The notes under the pieces are model-generated. The model did not search any database. It was not told where the DNA came from and worked only from the letters and a program-made list of their open reading frames with translations. Positions 7,878 through 15,660 of a DNA stretch of 64,000 nucleotides are shown one piece after another. Position numbers and translations under genes: made by a program. How positions within the stretch are numbered: position 1 is the first letter of the stretch; each line of letters opens with the position of its first letter. This stretch comes from Amycolatopsis sp. NBRC 101858 (lineage in GTDB: Bacteria; Actinomycetota; Actinomycetes; Mycobacteriales; Pseudonocardiaceae), in NCBI RefSeq assembly GCF_030269325.1, contig NZ_BSTD01000005.1:825391-889390 (forward strand), written 5' to 3'.

Positions 7878-8522
7878 TCAGGTGGCGGCCGCGACCAGCA
7901 GTCCGCCGCCCACCGGCAAGAGCGCCGGAACCAGGCGGTCGTCCTCGCGGAACGCCCTTGCCACCTCGCGCAGCGCCAGCGTCTCCGGGTCGCGGTGGGA
8001 CGGGTCGATCACCCGCCCGCCGGCCAGCACGTTGTGGAACGCGATGATCCCGCCGCGCCGCAGCAGTGACACGCCCAGCTCGTAGCAGCCCGGGTACTCG
8101 ATGTGTGCGGAGTCGACGAACACCAGGTCGTAGCCACCCGGCGTGAGCCGCTGGAGGACGTCCAGCGCCCGCCCCACGATCAGCCGCGTCCGGCCCGGTG
8201 CGAAGCCCGCCTCGCGGAACGTCAGGCGCGCCGCCCGCTGGTACTCCGGCTCGACGTCGATCGAGGTCAGGATCCCGTCGGGCGCCATGCCGCGCAGCAG
8301 GCTCAGCCCGCTCACCCCGGCGCCCGTCCCGACCTCGACCACGGCCTTCGCGCGCAGCGTCGCGGCCAGGAAGCGCAGGGTCGCGCCCGCGCCCGCGCTC
8401 AGCGAGCTGCAGCCCAGGTCATCGGCCCGTGCGCGCGCCGAAGACAGCACCTCGTCGTCGGGCAGGTACCCGTCGACGAACCCGGAGTCGGCCGGTGCGG
8501 CCGCAGGGGTGGGCGTGTTCAC
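7878..8522 (-). CDS. SAM-dependent O-methyltransferase
   Basis: This 214-residue class I methyltransferase is of the catechol O-methyltransferase-like (Methyltransf_3) type. Motif I is VVEVGTGAGVSGLSLL, the acidic post-motif is ILTSIDVEPEY, and the metal/catalytic region is YDLVFVDSAHIEY. It lies divergent to sigE, exactly as Rv1220c lies beside sigE in M. tuberculosis. TAACCT (8529-8534, minus) ends 6 nt before the GTG, suggesting a leaderless mRNA. The acceptor is unknown. Confidence 0.88.
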   Translation of the reverse strand: MNTPTPAAAPADSGFVDGYLPDDEVLSSARARADDLGCSSLSAGAGATLRFLAATLRAKAVVEVGTGAGVSGLSLLRGMAPDGILTSIDVEPEYQRAARLTFREAGFAPGRTRLIVGRALDVLQRLTPGGYDLVFVDSAHIEYPGCYELGVSLLRRGGIIAFHNVLAGGRVIDPSHRDPETLALREVARAFREDDRLVPALLPVGGGLLVAAAT

Positions 8523-8589
8523 GCACGGAGGTTAGCGTTGGTTGTCGATAAATCCGCGCAGGCTCCCTGGTAAGCACCCCGGAAGAAGT

Positions 8590-8617
8590 TCTCAGCCTGC
8601 TCTCAGTCCAGTCTCAC
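8590..8617 (+). promoter_or_regulatory. Three TCTCA direct repeats at 11-bp spacing upstream of sigE
   Basis: TCTCAG, TCTCAG and TCTCAC begin at 8590, 8601 and 8612, exactly one helical turn apart on the same face. Direct repeats at this spacing are typical binding sites of OmpR/PhoB-type response regulators. In mycobacteria sigE is activated by the MprAB system through loosely conserved direct repeats. Assigning these repeats to an MprA-like regulator is inference. Confidence 0.6.
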
Positions 8618-8713
8618 TAGAACCATAAGGAGTCCGGAGAGACTGAAATCCGAGGCCGCGGGGAACACCGTGGCGACAGCCCGCGTTGGGTGGAGCAGAC
8701 AGGAGAAACACAG

Positions 8714-9334
8714 ATGGAGGTGCCTGCTCCCGCGATGCAGAACGCCGTTGCCGATAACGACGCCGACGCGGCTCAGCCCGTGTCCCTGGACGAGGCGGCC
8801 TGGACGCCACCGTCCTGGGACGAGGTCGTCCGCGAGCACAGCGACCGGGTCTACCGGCTCGCCTACCGCCTGACCGGCAACACCCACGACGCCGAAGACC
8901 TCACCCAGGAGACCTTCATCCGGGTCTTCCGGTCGCTGGCGTCCTACAAGCCCGGCACGTTCGAGGGCTGGCTGCACCGCATCACCACCAACCTGTTCCT
9001 CGACATGGCCCGCCGCCGCTCGCGCGTGCGGATGGAAGGCCTGCCGGAGGACACCGACCGCATCGTGGGCGACGACCCGAGCCCCGAGCAGGTCTTCTCC
9101 GACACCCACCTGGACCCGGACCTGCAGGCGGCGCTCGACGAGCTGCCGCCGGAGTTCCGCGCGGCCGTGGTGCTGTGTGACGTCGAAGGGCTCTCGTACG
9201 AGGAGATCGGCGCGACGCTCGGTGTCAAGCTGGGCACCGTCCGCAGCCGGATCCACCGTGGGCGGCAGGCGCTGCGGGCGTCGCTCGAGCGTCGGCGCGC
9301 TCACGCTTCGGAGTCTGCGAAGGTGTCGGTATGA
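8714..9334 (+). CDS. sigE: ECF RNA polymerase sigma factor, envelope-stress type
   Basis: This 206-residue sigma-70 family ECF factor has region 2 (YRLAYRLTGNTHDAEDLTQE, then TFEGWLHRITTNLFLD) and region 4 (LSYEEIGATLGVKLGTVRSR). It directs transcription of envelope-stress genes. The ATG at 8714 has AGGAGA 7 nt upstream; the GTG at 8690 lacks one. The gene overlaps rseA by 4 nt (ATGA) and sits in the order methyltransferase-sigE-rseA-htrA-tatB known from M. tuberculosis. Confidence 0.95.
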   Translation: MEVPAPAMQNAVADNDADAAQPVSLDEAAWTPPSWDEVVREHSDRVYRLAYRLTGNTHDAEDLTQETFIRVFRSLASYKPGTFEGWLHRITTNLFLDMARRRSRVRMEGLPEDTDRIVGDDPSPEQVFSDTHLDPDLQAALDELPPEFRAAVVLCDVEGLSYEEIGATLGVKLGTVRSRIHRGRQALRASLERRRAHASESAKVSV

Positions 9335-9984
9335 CCGCACCCCGAGGCTGGGGACTCCCCGAATCGCACCTGCTGCCGGACGCCGTGGTCGCGTTCGTCG
9401 ACGGGGAGCTCTCACACGGCGCCCGCGACCGCGCGGCGTCGCACATCACGCGGTGCCCGGCCTGCGCGGCCGAGGTACGCGCCCAGCGCCAGACGGTCGA
9501 CGCGATTCGCCGCGCCGGAGCGCCGTCGATGTCGGCGGGGTTCCTGGCGAGCCTGCAGTCGATCCCGGAGCACACGGACCTCCCGAGCGCGCCGGACAAC
9601 CTGGCCATCACGGCCGACGGCCAGCTGGTCGCGGTCCAGCGCCCGGACCGGGTGGCGGGGCTGCGAGACTCGGGTGTCCTGGGTGGTGTCGCGCCGTTGG
9701 GATCATCGGCGCCGCTGGGCCAGTCCCCGAACGTCCTCGGCGGCGGCCGGCTTAAGCGCCGCGCCGCGCAGGGGGCGGGCGTGGTGGTGTCCGGGCTGGT
9801 GCTGAGCGCACTGGCGCTGGTGGGGACGACCGCGGACAGCGGCGACGGCAGCCCGGAGAACGGCGGCGGGGTGCCCCAGCAGGCGAACCTGCTGCCGGCC
9901 CAGATGGCGGTGCCGCAGCCGGTGGTGCCGGCATCGACCCCGGCGAGCACGACACCGGCCGCGGTGCCGGTGGGCATCCGCTGA
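9331..9984 (+). CDS. rseA: Zinc-binding anti-sigma factor for SigE, with membrane segment
   Basis: This 217-residue protein has the zinc anti-sigma motif HITRCPACAAE (HxxxCxxC) at about residues 33-43, which in this family binds the sigma factor and responds to redox or proteolysis. A hydrophobic stretch (AGVVVSGLVLSALALVG, about residues 150-166) could anchor it in the membrane, leaving a Pro/Ala/Gln-rich tail outside. Coupling with sigE makes the partner clear. The cleaving protease is not shown; the htrA gene next door is an obvious candidate. Confidence 0.9.
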   Translation: MTAPRGWGLPESHLLPDAVVAFVDGELSHGARDRAASHITRCPACAAEVRAQRQTVDAIRRAGAPSMSAGFLASLQSIPEHTDLPSAPDNLAITADGQLVAVQRPDRVAGLRDSGVLGGVAPLGSSAPLGQSPNVLGGGRLKRRAAQGAGVVVSGLVLSALALVGTTADSGDGSPENGGGVPQQANLLPAQMAVPQPVVPASTPASTTPAAVPVGIR

Positions 9985-9997
9985 GACTTGTTTCCCG

Positions 9998-10035
9998 CGA
10001 AGGCCGCCATGAGGGATTCCTCGTGGCGGCCTTCG
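9998..10035 (+). terminator. Terminator after rseA
   Basis: CGAAGGCCGCC (9998-10008) and flanking bases pair with GGCGGCCTTCG ending at 10035 to give a stem of about 16 bp with one G-U. It belongs to a GAAGGCC-type hairpin family seen several times in this window. Confidence 0.75.
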
Positions 10036-10194
10036 TCATGTCCGGGCCAAGTCGGCTCAAAGGCGCGATCGTGGCTGTGACGGGTACCGCCCAGAGCCCG
10101 GGCAACAGCCATTTCACTGGCGTACCGGCAGACTCGGAGCACTGGGCTTGGGTATCGTCACGCCCAGCCACCTGATCTTCTGCACCGGGGAATG

Positions 10195-11709
10195 ATGACC
10201 GAGCCGAACGTGAATCCCGAGCAGCCCGGCGCGCGTGATGCCGACCGGCTGGGTCCGCGGCCGCTCGCGCGGCCTGCCGTCGATCCGGCTCAGGCCGCCG
10301 TTTTCGGGCGGCCCAGTGGCGTCGATGGTGCGTTCGACCAGCTCTACTCCCCGCAGAAGTCCAACGGTGTCCGGCTCGCGCCGCCCGCTCCCGAGTCGCT
10401 CGCCGAGGCCTTCCGGCGGCCGCCCGGGGCTGACGGCGTTCTGCTCGAACGGCCTCGTGAAGCCACCGGGGACCCGAAAGAAGCCGAGCCGCCCCTGTGG
10501 AACAGCACCAGCGATCCCTGGCGTGACCCCGGCGCCGGTGCCGTTCTCGCCGGGCCCGCGATGCCCGCCGAAGACGAGGAGAAGCCCGCCAAGCGGCCGC
10601 CCGGTGCCCTGCTCAGCCTGCCCGAGGTGCTCTTCGGCCGGCGCGTTCAGCCGAAGGCGCTCGCCCTGCTCGGGGTCGTCGCGCTGCTCGTCGGGGCCGT
10701 CGGGGGGCTCGTCGGCTGGTGGGTTGCCGACACCGGGAACGAGCTCACCGGCTCCGCCACCATCTCCGAAGCCGAGGCCGCCAAGGAACGCCCGGCCGGC
10801 TCGGTCGCCGAGATCGCCAAGCGCGTCGCGCCCGCCGTCGTCTCGCTCGAGGTCTTCAAGCCCGGGGCCGACTCCGGTGAGCAGGGCTCCGGCGTCATGA
10901 TCGACCCGCAGGGCTACATCCTCACCAACGAGCACGTCATCTCCTCCGCGAGCGCCGACCCCGGCGTCAAGGTCACCGCCATCTTCATCGACGGCACCCG
11001 CACCGAGGCCAAGCTCGTCGGCTCCGACCAGAAGACCGACCTCGCCGTCGTCAAGGTCAACGTCACCAACCCGACCGTCCTGCAGATCGGCAAGTCCTCG
11101 GACCTGCAGGTCGGTGACACCGTGATGGCCATCGGCTCGCCGCTCGCGCTGCAGAACTCCGTGACCGCCGGCATCGTCAGCGCGCTCAACCGGCCGATCA
11201 CCGCCGGCGGCGACAACGGCGCCCCGCCGGTCACCTACGAAGCCATCCAGACCGACGCCGCCATCAACCACGGCAACTCGGGCGGCGCGCTCGTCGACGC
11301 CACCGGCGCGCTCGTCGGGATCAACTCCTCGATCCGCTCCTCCGGCGCGGACGGCGGCAGCATCGGCATCGGCTTCGCCATCCCCAGCGACTACGCGGTC
11401 AAGATCGCGAAGGCGCTGATCAAGGACGGCAAGGTCCAGCACGCGGACATCGGCATCAACGCCTCCTCGACCGTCGCCGGCTCGTCCACCATGGGCGCGC
11501 AGGTCAAGAACGTCGCGCCCGGCGGGCCGGCCGCGAACGCCGGCATCAAGGAGGGCGACGTCATCACGAAGATCGGCGGCCGCCTGGTGCGGGACTCCGC
11601 CGAGATGACGGTCGCGGTGCGCGCCCACGACGTCGGCCAGGTCGTCCCGGTGCAACTGGTCCGGGACGGCGCCAGCTTCGTCGTCGACGTAACCCTGGCT
11701 TCCGACTGA
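10195..11709 (+). CDS. htrA: Membrane-anchored trypsin-like serine protease with PDZ domain
   Basis: This 504-residue protein has a long disordered, Pro-rich cytoplasmic part (1-160) and one membrane helix (about 160-185, ALLGVVALLVGAVGGLVGW). It then has a trypsin-like protease domain with the triad His of TNEHVI, Asp of KTDLAVVKV and Ser of HGNSGGALV, and a C-terminal PDZ domain. It is the HtrA/DegP-like quality-control protease that in mycobacteria follows rseA and is part of the SigE response. ATG 10195 is favoured over ATG 10192 for Shine-Dalgarno spacing. Confidence 0.93.
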   Translation: MTEPNVNPEQPGARDADRLGPRPLARPAVDPAQAAVFGRPSGVDGAFDQLYSPQKSNGVRLAPPAPESLAEAFRRPPGADGVLLERPREATGDPKEAEPPLWNSTSDPWRDPGAGAVLAGPAMPAEDEEKPAKRPPGALLSLPEVLFGRRVQPKALALLGVVALLVGAVGGLVGWWVADTGNELTGSATISEAEAAKERPAGSVAEIAKRVAPAVVSLEVFKPGADSGEQGSGVMIDPQGYILTNEHVISSASADPGVKVTAIFIDGTRTEAKLVGSDQKTDLAVVKVNVTNPTVLQIGKSSDLQVGDTVMAIGSPLALQNSVTAGIVSALNRPITAGGDNGAPPVTYEAIQTDAAINHGNSGGALVDATGALVGINSSIRSSGADGGSIGIGFAIPSDYAVKIAKALIKDGKVQHADIGINASSTVAGSSTMGAQVKNVAPGGPAANAGIKEGDVITKIGGRLVRDSAEMTVAVRAHDVGQVVPVQLVRDGASFVVDVTLASD

Positions 11710-11785
11710 GTTCCCGCGTTCGGCCTGCCGGAGCGCGGGCCGGGGCGGGTACCCTGGGCGAGCAGGTTCCGAGCGGAGGTAGACG

Positions 11786-12229
11786 GTGTTCGACAGTGTC
11801 GGATGGGGGGAAATCCTCGTCCTCATCATCGCCGGTCTCTTCATCCTCGGCCCGGAACGGCTTCCCGAAGCGGCGTCCTGGATGGCGAAGAGCGTGAAGA
11901 AGGTCCGCGACTTCGCCACCGGCGCGCGGGAACAGCTCCGCGAGGAGATGGGCCCGGAGTTCGACCAGCTCCGCAAGCCCCTCGAAGACCTGCGCGGGCT
12001 GCGCAACTTCGACCCGAAGCGGGTGGTGACGCAGCACCTGTTCGACGGCGACGCGGACCCGCTCGGCATCAAGGGCATCACGAACGGCAGCCCGAACCTG
12101 GGCGGCACCAACGGTTCCAACGGGACGAATGGGACCAACGGCTCGAACGGCTACCTGGCGGGCCAGGCCAAGCAGCCGGAGCCGCTCAAGCCGGGCGAGC
12201 GCCCGCCGATCGACCCGGACGCCACGTAG
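11786..12229 (+). CDS. tatB: Sec-independent translocase protein TatB
   Basis: This 147-residue protein has the TatA/B hinge arrangement: a short N-terminal membrane helix (GWGEILVLIIAGLFILGPERLP) and an amphipathic helix. TatB docks twin-arginine substrates with TatC. A Gly/Asn/Thr-rich linker (GTNGSNGTNG repeats) precedes the tail GQAKQPEPLKPGERPPIDPD. A strong GGAGGT precedes the GTG. The last 23 codons and the DNA beyond are duplicated downstream. Confidence 0.93.
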   Translation: MFDSVGWGEILVLIIAGLFILGPERLPEAASWMAKSVKKVRDFATGAREQLREEMGPEFDQLRKPLEDLRGLRNFDPKRVVTQHLFDGDADPLGIKGITNGSPNLGGTNGSNGTNGTNGSNGYLAGQAKQPEPLKPGERPPIDPDAT

Positions 12230-12779
12230 CTTCGGCGGTTGTCCCCAGCCCGGTCGTGATGTGGACAAGTCGGCCGTTCCCCGGCTATTCGGGGTTTCCT
12301 TTTGCCTCCCCCGATGAAGTTGAGAGTCGGGGTACCGGGGCGAGCGTTCGCGACGGCCGAGTTCGGCGACATCGTTGGTGCCGCCTCCGGTATCAGCTGG
12401 TCCGCTCAGCTCCGGCAACGGAACCAACGGCGATGCGGCCAGGCCAAGCAGCCGGAGCCGCTCAAGCCGGGGGAGCGCCCGCCGATCGACCCGGACGCCA
12501 CGTAGCTTCGGCGGTTGTCCCCAGCTCGGCCGTGATGTGGACAAGTCGGCCGTTCCCCGGCTAATCGGGGTTTCCTTCTGCTACCCCGGATGAAGTTGAG
12601 AGTCGGGGTACCGGGGCGAGCGTTCGCGACGGTCGAGTTCGGCGACATCGTTGGTGCCGCCTCCGGTATCAGCTGGTCCGCTCAGCTCCGGCAACGGAAC
12701 CAACGGCGATGCGGCCAGGCCAAGCAGCCGGAGCCGCTCAAGCCGGGGGAGCGCCCGCCGATCGACCCGGATGCCACCT
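12161..12779 (+). repeat. 276-bp tandem duplication of the tatB 3' end (two full copies plus a partial third)
   Basis: The DNA from the tatB tail through its terminator recurs with a period of exactly 276 bp (copies begin at 12161, 12437 and 12713). Copy 3 stops after about 67 bp, close to its stop codon. Each copy contains the codons for QAKQPEPLKPGERPPIDPD and a stop, at 12229, 12505 and 12781, but copies 2 and 3 have no start signals. Copies 1 and 2 differ at only a few positions, so the expansion is recent or homogenised. Confidence 0.92.
12279..12304 (+). terminator. Rho-independent terminator of tatB, repeated in copy 2
   Basis: CCCCG-GCTATT-CGGGG followed by TTTCCTTTT is a classic hairpin plus T-rich tract. 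The second repeat unit carries the same structure at 12555-12580, so tatB may have two terminators in series. Confidence 0.7.
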
Positions 12780-12938
12780 GACCTGGTCCACTGTGGACGA
12801 AATCGGCGCGAACACCCGTTTGCGCACGGTTTCCGGGGATTTCCCTAGTCCCCGCGCCCGGTCCTGAGCAGAAGATCCTTTCCCTCCTACGTTCGAGTGG
12901 GGGCGGCTGTCCGCCGCCCGCACACGAAGGGGAGAGAG

Positions 12939-13988
12939 ATGAAACTCAGATCGCTGGGCTGCGCGCTGCTCGCCGCAGGCCTGCTCGGATCCGGCCAAGT
13001 CGCGGAAGCCGCCACGGAAGCCGCCTGTACCTGGAAGCCCACCGCTCTCGGCGCCGGTACCTCCGTCAGCGCGAGCGTGACCGCCACCGACGACCACGGC
13101 AACTTCGCCGGCTGGACCCTGCCGACCGACGAGTTCGGTGAGACCCGCCGTGCCGCTTCCTGGACCGGCGGGACCTTCGCCGACCTCGGCACCGCCGGGA
13201 CCGCCGGGGCCGCCGTGACGGCGGAGAACCGCTCGGGTGCCGTCGCCGGGACCGCGACCTACGCGCTCTTCGGGTCCGGCTTCCTCTTCCAGCGAGCCTT
13301 CAAAAGCTCCGGCGGCACCCTCGTGCAGCTGCCCTTCCCGACCTCGAGCCAGCTGCCCGCGGGCTACACGCTCTCCAGCGCCCTCGGTATCACCGACTCC
13401 GGGGACGTCGTCGGCGTCGTGCGCAAGCAGAACGGCTCCGGCTCGGTCTCCGTCCGCTGGCCCGCCGCCCAGCCGGGCACCGTCACGCTCCTGACCGGCC
13501 TGCCGTCGGGCATCGCCGCGGTCGACACCGACGGCTCGATCCTGCTGTACAGCCGGGACATCTGGCGTGACGGGACGCTGACCCACCTCGGCACCTTGCC
13601 GGGCCTCGAAAACGCCTCGCCCGAGGCCATCAAGAACGGCCGCGTCGTCGGCTACGGCGTCTACAACGGCAAGAAGGTCGGCGTCTACTGGGATCAGCAG
13701 CACGCGGCCCACGTCCTGCCGAAGTCCAGCTACAACCTCTCCAACGGCAACCCGGGCTTCACGATCAACGCCAACGGCCTGATCATCGGCCGGATCGACG
13801 AAGCCAGCGGCGGCAACGACGCGGCCGGCACCGGCTACGGCGTCTGGGACCAGGGCACCTTCGTCTCGAAGTTCGGTGACCTCAAGGCCGACCTCCCCGT
13901 CGTCATCGGCGACGACGGCACCGCGGGCGGCTTTCGCCACGACTCCGCCACGCAGCACTCGACCGCCTACGTCTGGCGCTGCTCCTAG
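12939..13988 (+). CDS. Secreted HAF-repeat-like protein of unknown function
   Basis: This 349-residue protein has a clear signal peptide (basic MKLR, hydrophobic core, cleavage likely near AEA-AT) and an extracellular body. It is built of repeated units of the form DLG...A, xxxGxVVGxxx and xxxxAxxW (for example SGDVVGVVRK, NGRVVGYGVY, NGLIIGRIDE, DDGTAGGFRH). This resembles the extracellular HAF repeat pattern, which probably folds as a beta propeller. AAGGGGAGAG precedes the ATG. It has no counterpart in the mycobacterial version of this region, so it is a lineage insertion. The ligand and role are unknown. Confidence 0.75.
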   Translation: MKLRSLGCALLAAGLLGSGQVAEAATEAACTWKPTALGAGTSVSASVTATDDHGNFAGWTLPTDEFGETRRAASWTGGTFADLGTAGTAGAAVTAENRSGAVAGTATYALFGSGFLFQRAFKSSGGTLVQLPFPTSSQLPAGYTLSSALGITDSGDVVGVVRKQNGSGSVSVRWPAAQPGTVTLLTGLPSGIAAVDTDGSILLYSRDIWRDGTLTHLGTLPGLENASPEAIKNGRVVGYGVYNGKKVGVYWDQQHAAHVLPKSSYNLSNGNPGFTINANGLIIGRIDEASGGNDAAGTGYGVWDQGTFVSKFGDLKADLPVVIGDDGTAGGFRHDSATQHSTAYVWRCS

Positions 13989-13994
13989 GAAAAC

Positions 13995-15140
13995 TCAGCG
14001 GCCGGCCGGGGTGACGTTCAGCATCATCCCGGCCAGGCCGCGCGCCCGGACCGTCAGCTTCTTCGCCGTCTCCTTCAGCACCACCGACGCCGGCGCGTCC
14101 GGCGCGGACAGCACCAGCGGCGTCCCCGCGTCGCCCTGCTCACGCAGGCGCGGGTCCAGCGGCACCTGGCCCAGCAGCGGCACCTCGGAGCCGATCGACT
14201 TCGTCAGCGAGTCGGCCACCGCCTGCCCGCCGCCCGAGCCGAAGATCTCCAGGCGGGAGCCGTCTTCCTGCTCCAGCCACGACATGTTCTCGATGACGCC
14301 GGCCACGCGCTGACGCGTCTGCAGCGCGATCGCGCCGGCCCGCTCGGCCACCTCGGCCGCCGCCTGCTGCGGGGTGGTGACGACCAGGATCTCCGCGTTC
14401 GGGATCAGCTGGGCCACCGAGATCGCGATGTCGCCGGTGCCCGGCGGCAGGTCCAGCAGCAGGATGTCCAGGTCGCCCCAGAAGACGTCGGCCAGGAACT
14501 GCTGCAGCGCGCGGTGCAGCATCGGGCCGCGCCACACCACCGGCGTGTTGCCCGGGGTGAACATGCCGATCGAGATGACCTTCACGCCGTGCGCCTGCGG
14601 CGGCATGATCATCGTGTCGACCTTGGTCGGCTTCTCGTGCGTGCCCAGCATGCGGGGGATCGAGTGGCCGTAGATGTCGGCGTCGACGACCCCGACCGAC
14701 AGGCCCCGTTCGGCCATCGCCGCGGCGAGGTTCACCGTGACCGACGACTTGCCGACGCCGCCCTTGCCCGACGCCACGCAGTACACCCGCGTCATCGAGC
14801 CCGGCTGCGCGAACGGGATGACCGGCTCGGCGGCGTCCCCGCGCAGCGACTTCCGCAGCTCGGAGCGTTGTTCGTCACTCATGACGTCCAGCTCGACGCG
14901 CACGTCGGCGACGCCGGGGAGCTTCGCGACGGCTTCCTTGGTGTCGTTGGTCAGGGTCGCCTTCAGCGGGCAGCCCGCCACCGTCAGGTAGATCCCGACC
15001 GTGACGACGCCGTCTTCGCCGACGACGACGTCCTTCACCATCCCGAGGTCCGTGATGGGTTTGTGGATCTCGGGATCTTGCACGCTCTTCAGCGCGCTGC
15101 GGACGTCGTCGACGCTGGGGAGCTGCTGAGTGCTGGTCAC
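13995..15140 (-). CDS. mrp: Mrp/NBP35 family iron-sulfur cluster carrier ATPase
   Basis: This 381-residue protein has an N-terminal MIP18 (DUF59) domain (residues 1-95, VQDPEIHKPITDLGMV) and a ParA-like ATPase domain with the deviant Walker A GKGGVGKSSVTVNLA. Later motifs include DADIYGHSIPRML and LLDLPPGTGD. It delivers Fe-S clusters to apoproteins. The family CxxC motif for cluster binding is not evident: the region reads VIENMSWLEQEDG, with no Cys pair, as in other actinobacterial Mrp proteins I recall. The GTG start is 7 nt after TAACAT, consistent with leaderless expression. Confidence 0.92.
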   Translation of the reverse strand: MTSTQQLPSVDDVRSALKSVQDPEIHKPITDLGMVKDVVVGEDGVVTVGIYLTVAGCPLKATLTNDTKEAVAKLPGVADVRVELDVMSDEQRSELRKSLRGDAAEPVIPFAQPGSMTRVYCVASGKGGVGKSSVTVNLAAAMAERGLSVGVVDADIYGHSIPRMLGTHEKPTKVDTMIMPPQAHGVKVISIGMFTPGNTPVVWRGPMLHRALQQFLADVFWGDLDILLLDLPPGTGDIAISVAQLIPNAEILVVTTPQQAAAEVAERAGAIALQTRQRVAGVIENMSWLEQEDGSRLEIFGSGGGQAVADSLTKSIGSEVPLLGQVPLDPRLREQGDAGTPLVLSAPDAPASVVLKETAKKLTVRARGLAGMMLNVTPAGR

Positions 15141-15150
15141 CCCGTCGATG

Positions 15151-15660
15151 TTACGACCCGGTAGGAGTGCGGTTGGGCTTGGCCTTCCTGGGCTGGACGT
15201 CGAGGTCCTCCCGCAGCCGGTCCAGCTCGCTGCGCAGGTAGTCCCGCGTCGCCACCTCGCCGACCGCCAGCCGCAGCGCCGCCAGCTCCCGGGCCAGGTA
15301 CTCCGTGTCCGCCTTGGTCTGCGCGGCCCGGTTCCGGTCCTCGTCCAGCGAGACGCGGTCGCGGTCGTCCTGCCGGTTCTGCGCGAGCAGGATCAGCGGC
15401 GCCGCGTACGCCGCCTGCGTGGAAAAGGCCAGGTTGAGCAGGATGAACGGGTACGGGTCCCACTGCAGCGACACCGCGAACAGGTTCAGCACGATCCAGA
15501 CGAACACCAGCAGCGTCTGCCAGAACAGGTACTTCCCGGTGCCGAGGAACCGGGCGACGCGCTCGGTGAGCCTGCCGAAGGTGTCCGGGTCGATGTTCAG
15601 CTTGAACCGGCTCTGGCTGCGCGGCTGGTCCAGCCGCCGTCCGGACGTCAGTTCAGGCAC
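15151..15660 (-). CDS. DUF1003 membrane protein
   Basis: This 169-residue protein has two membrane helices (about 45-62 and 70-90, with NLAFSTQAAYAAPLILLAQNRQ typical of DUF1003) and a C-terminal cytoplasmic coiled coil. The GTG start lies 8 nt inside the upstream MgtE_N/CBS gene, so they are translationally coupled. The same pair occurs in M. tuberculosis (Rv1231c-Rv1232c). DUF1003 function is unknown. The pairing with a magnesium-sensor-like protein suggests a joint membrane complex. Confidence 0.9.
   Translation of the reverse strand: MPELTSGRRLDQPRSQSRFKLNIDPDTFGRLTERVARFLGTGKYLFWQTLLVFVWIVLNLFAVSLQWDPYPFILLNLAFSTQAAYAAPLILLAQNRQDDRDRVSLDEDRNRAAQTKADTEYLARELAALRLAVGEVATRDYLRSELDRLREDLDVQPRKAKPNRTPTGS

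Noticed and set aside
10036..10194. SigE-dependent promoter (GGAAC/GTT type) before htrA
   Set aside because: GGCAAC with CGTA at a 16-bp spacing is only a partial match and was not convincing.
12302..12781. Short ORFs of 63-67 codons in copies 2 and 3 of the tatB repeat
   Set aside because: They have no ribosome-binding site and end in the duplicated tatB tail; they are by-products of the duplication rather than genes.
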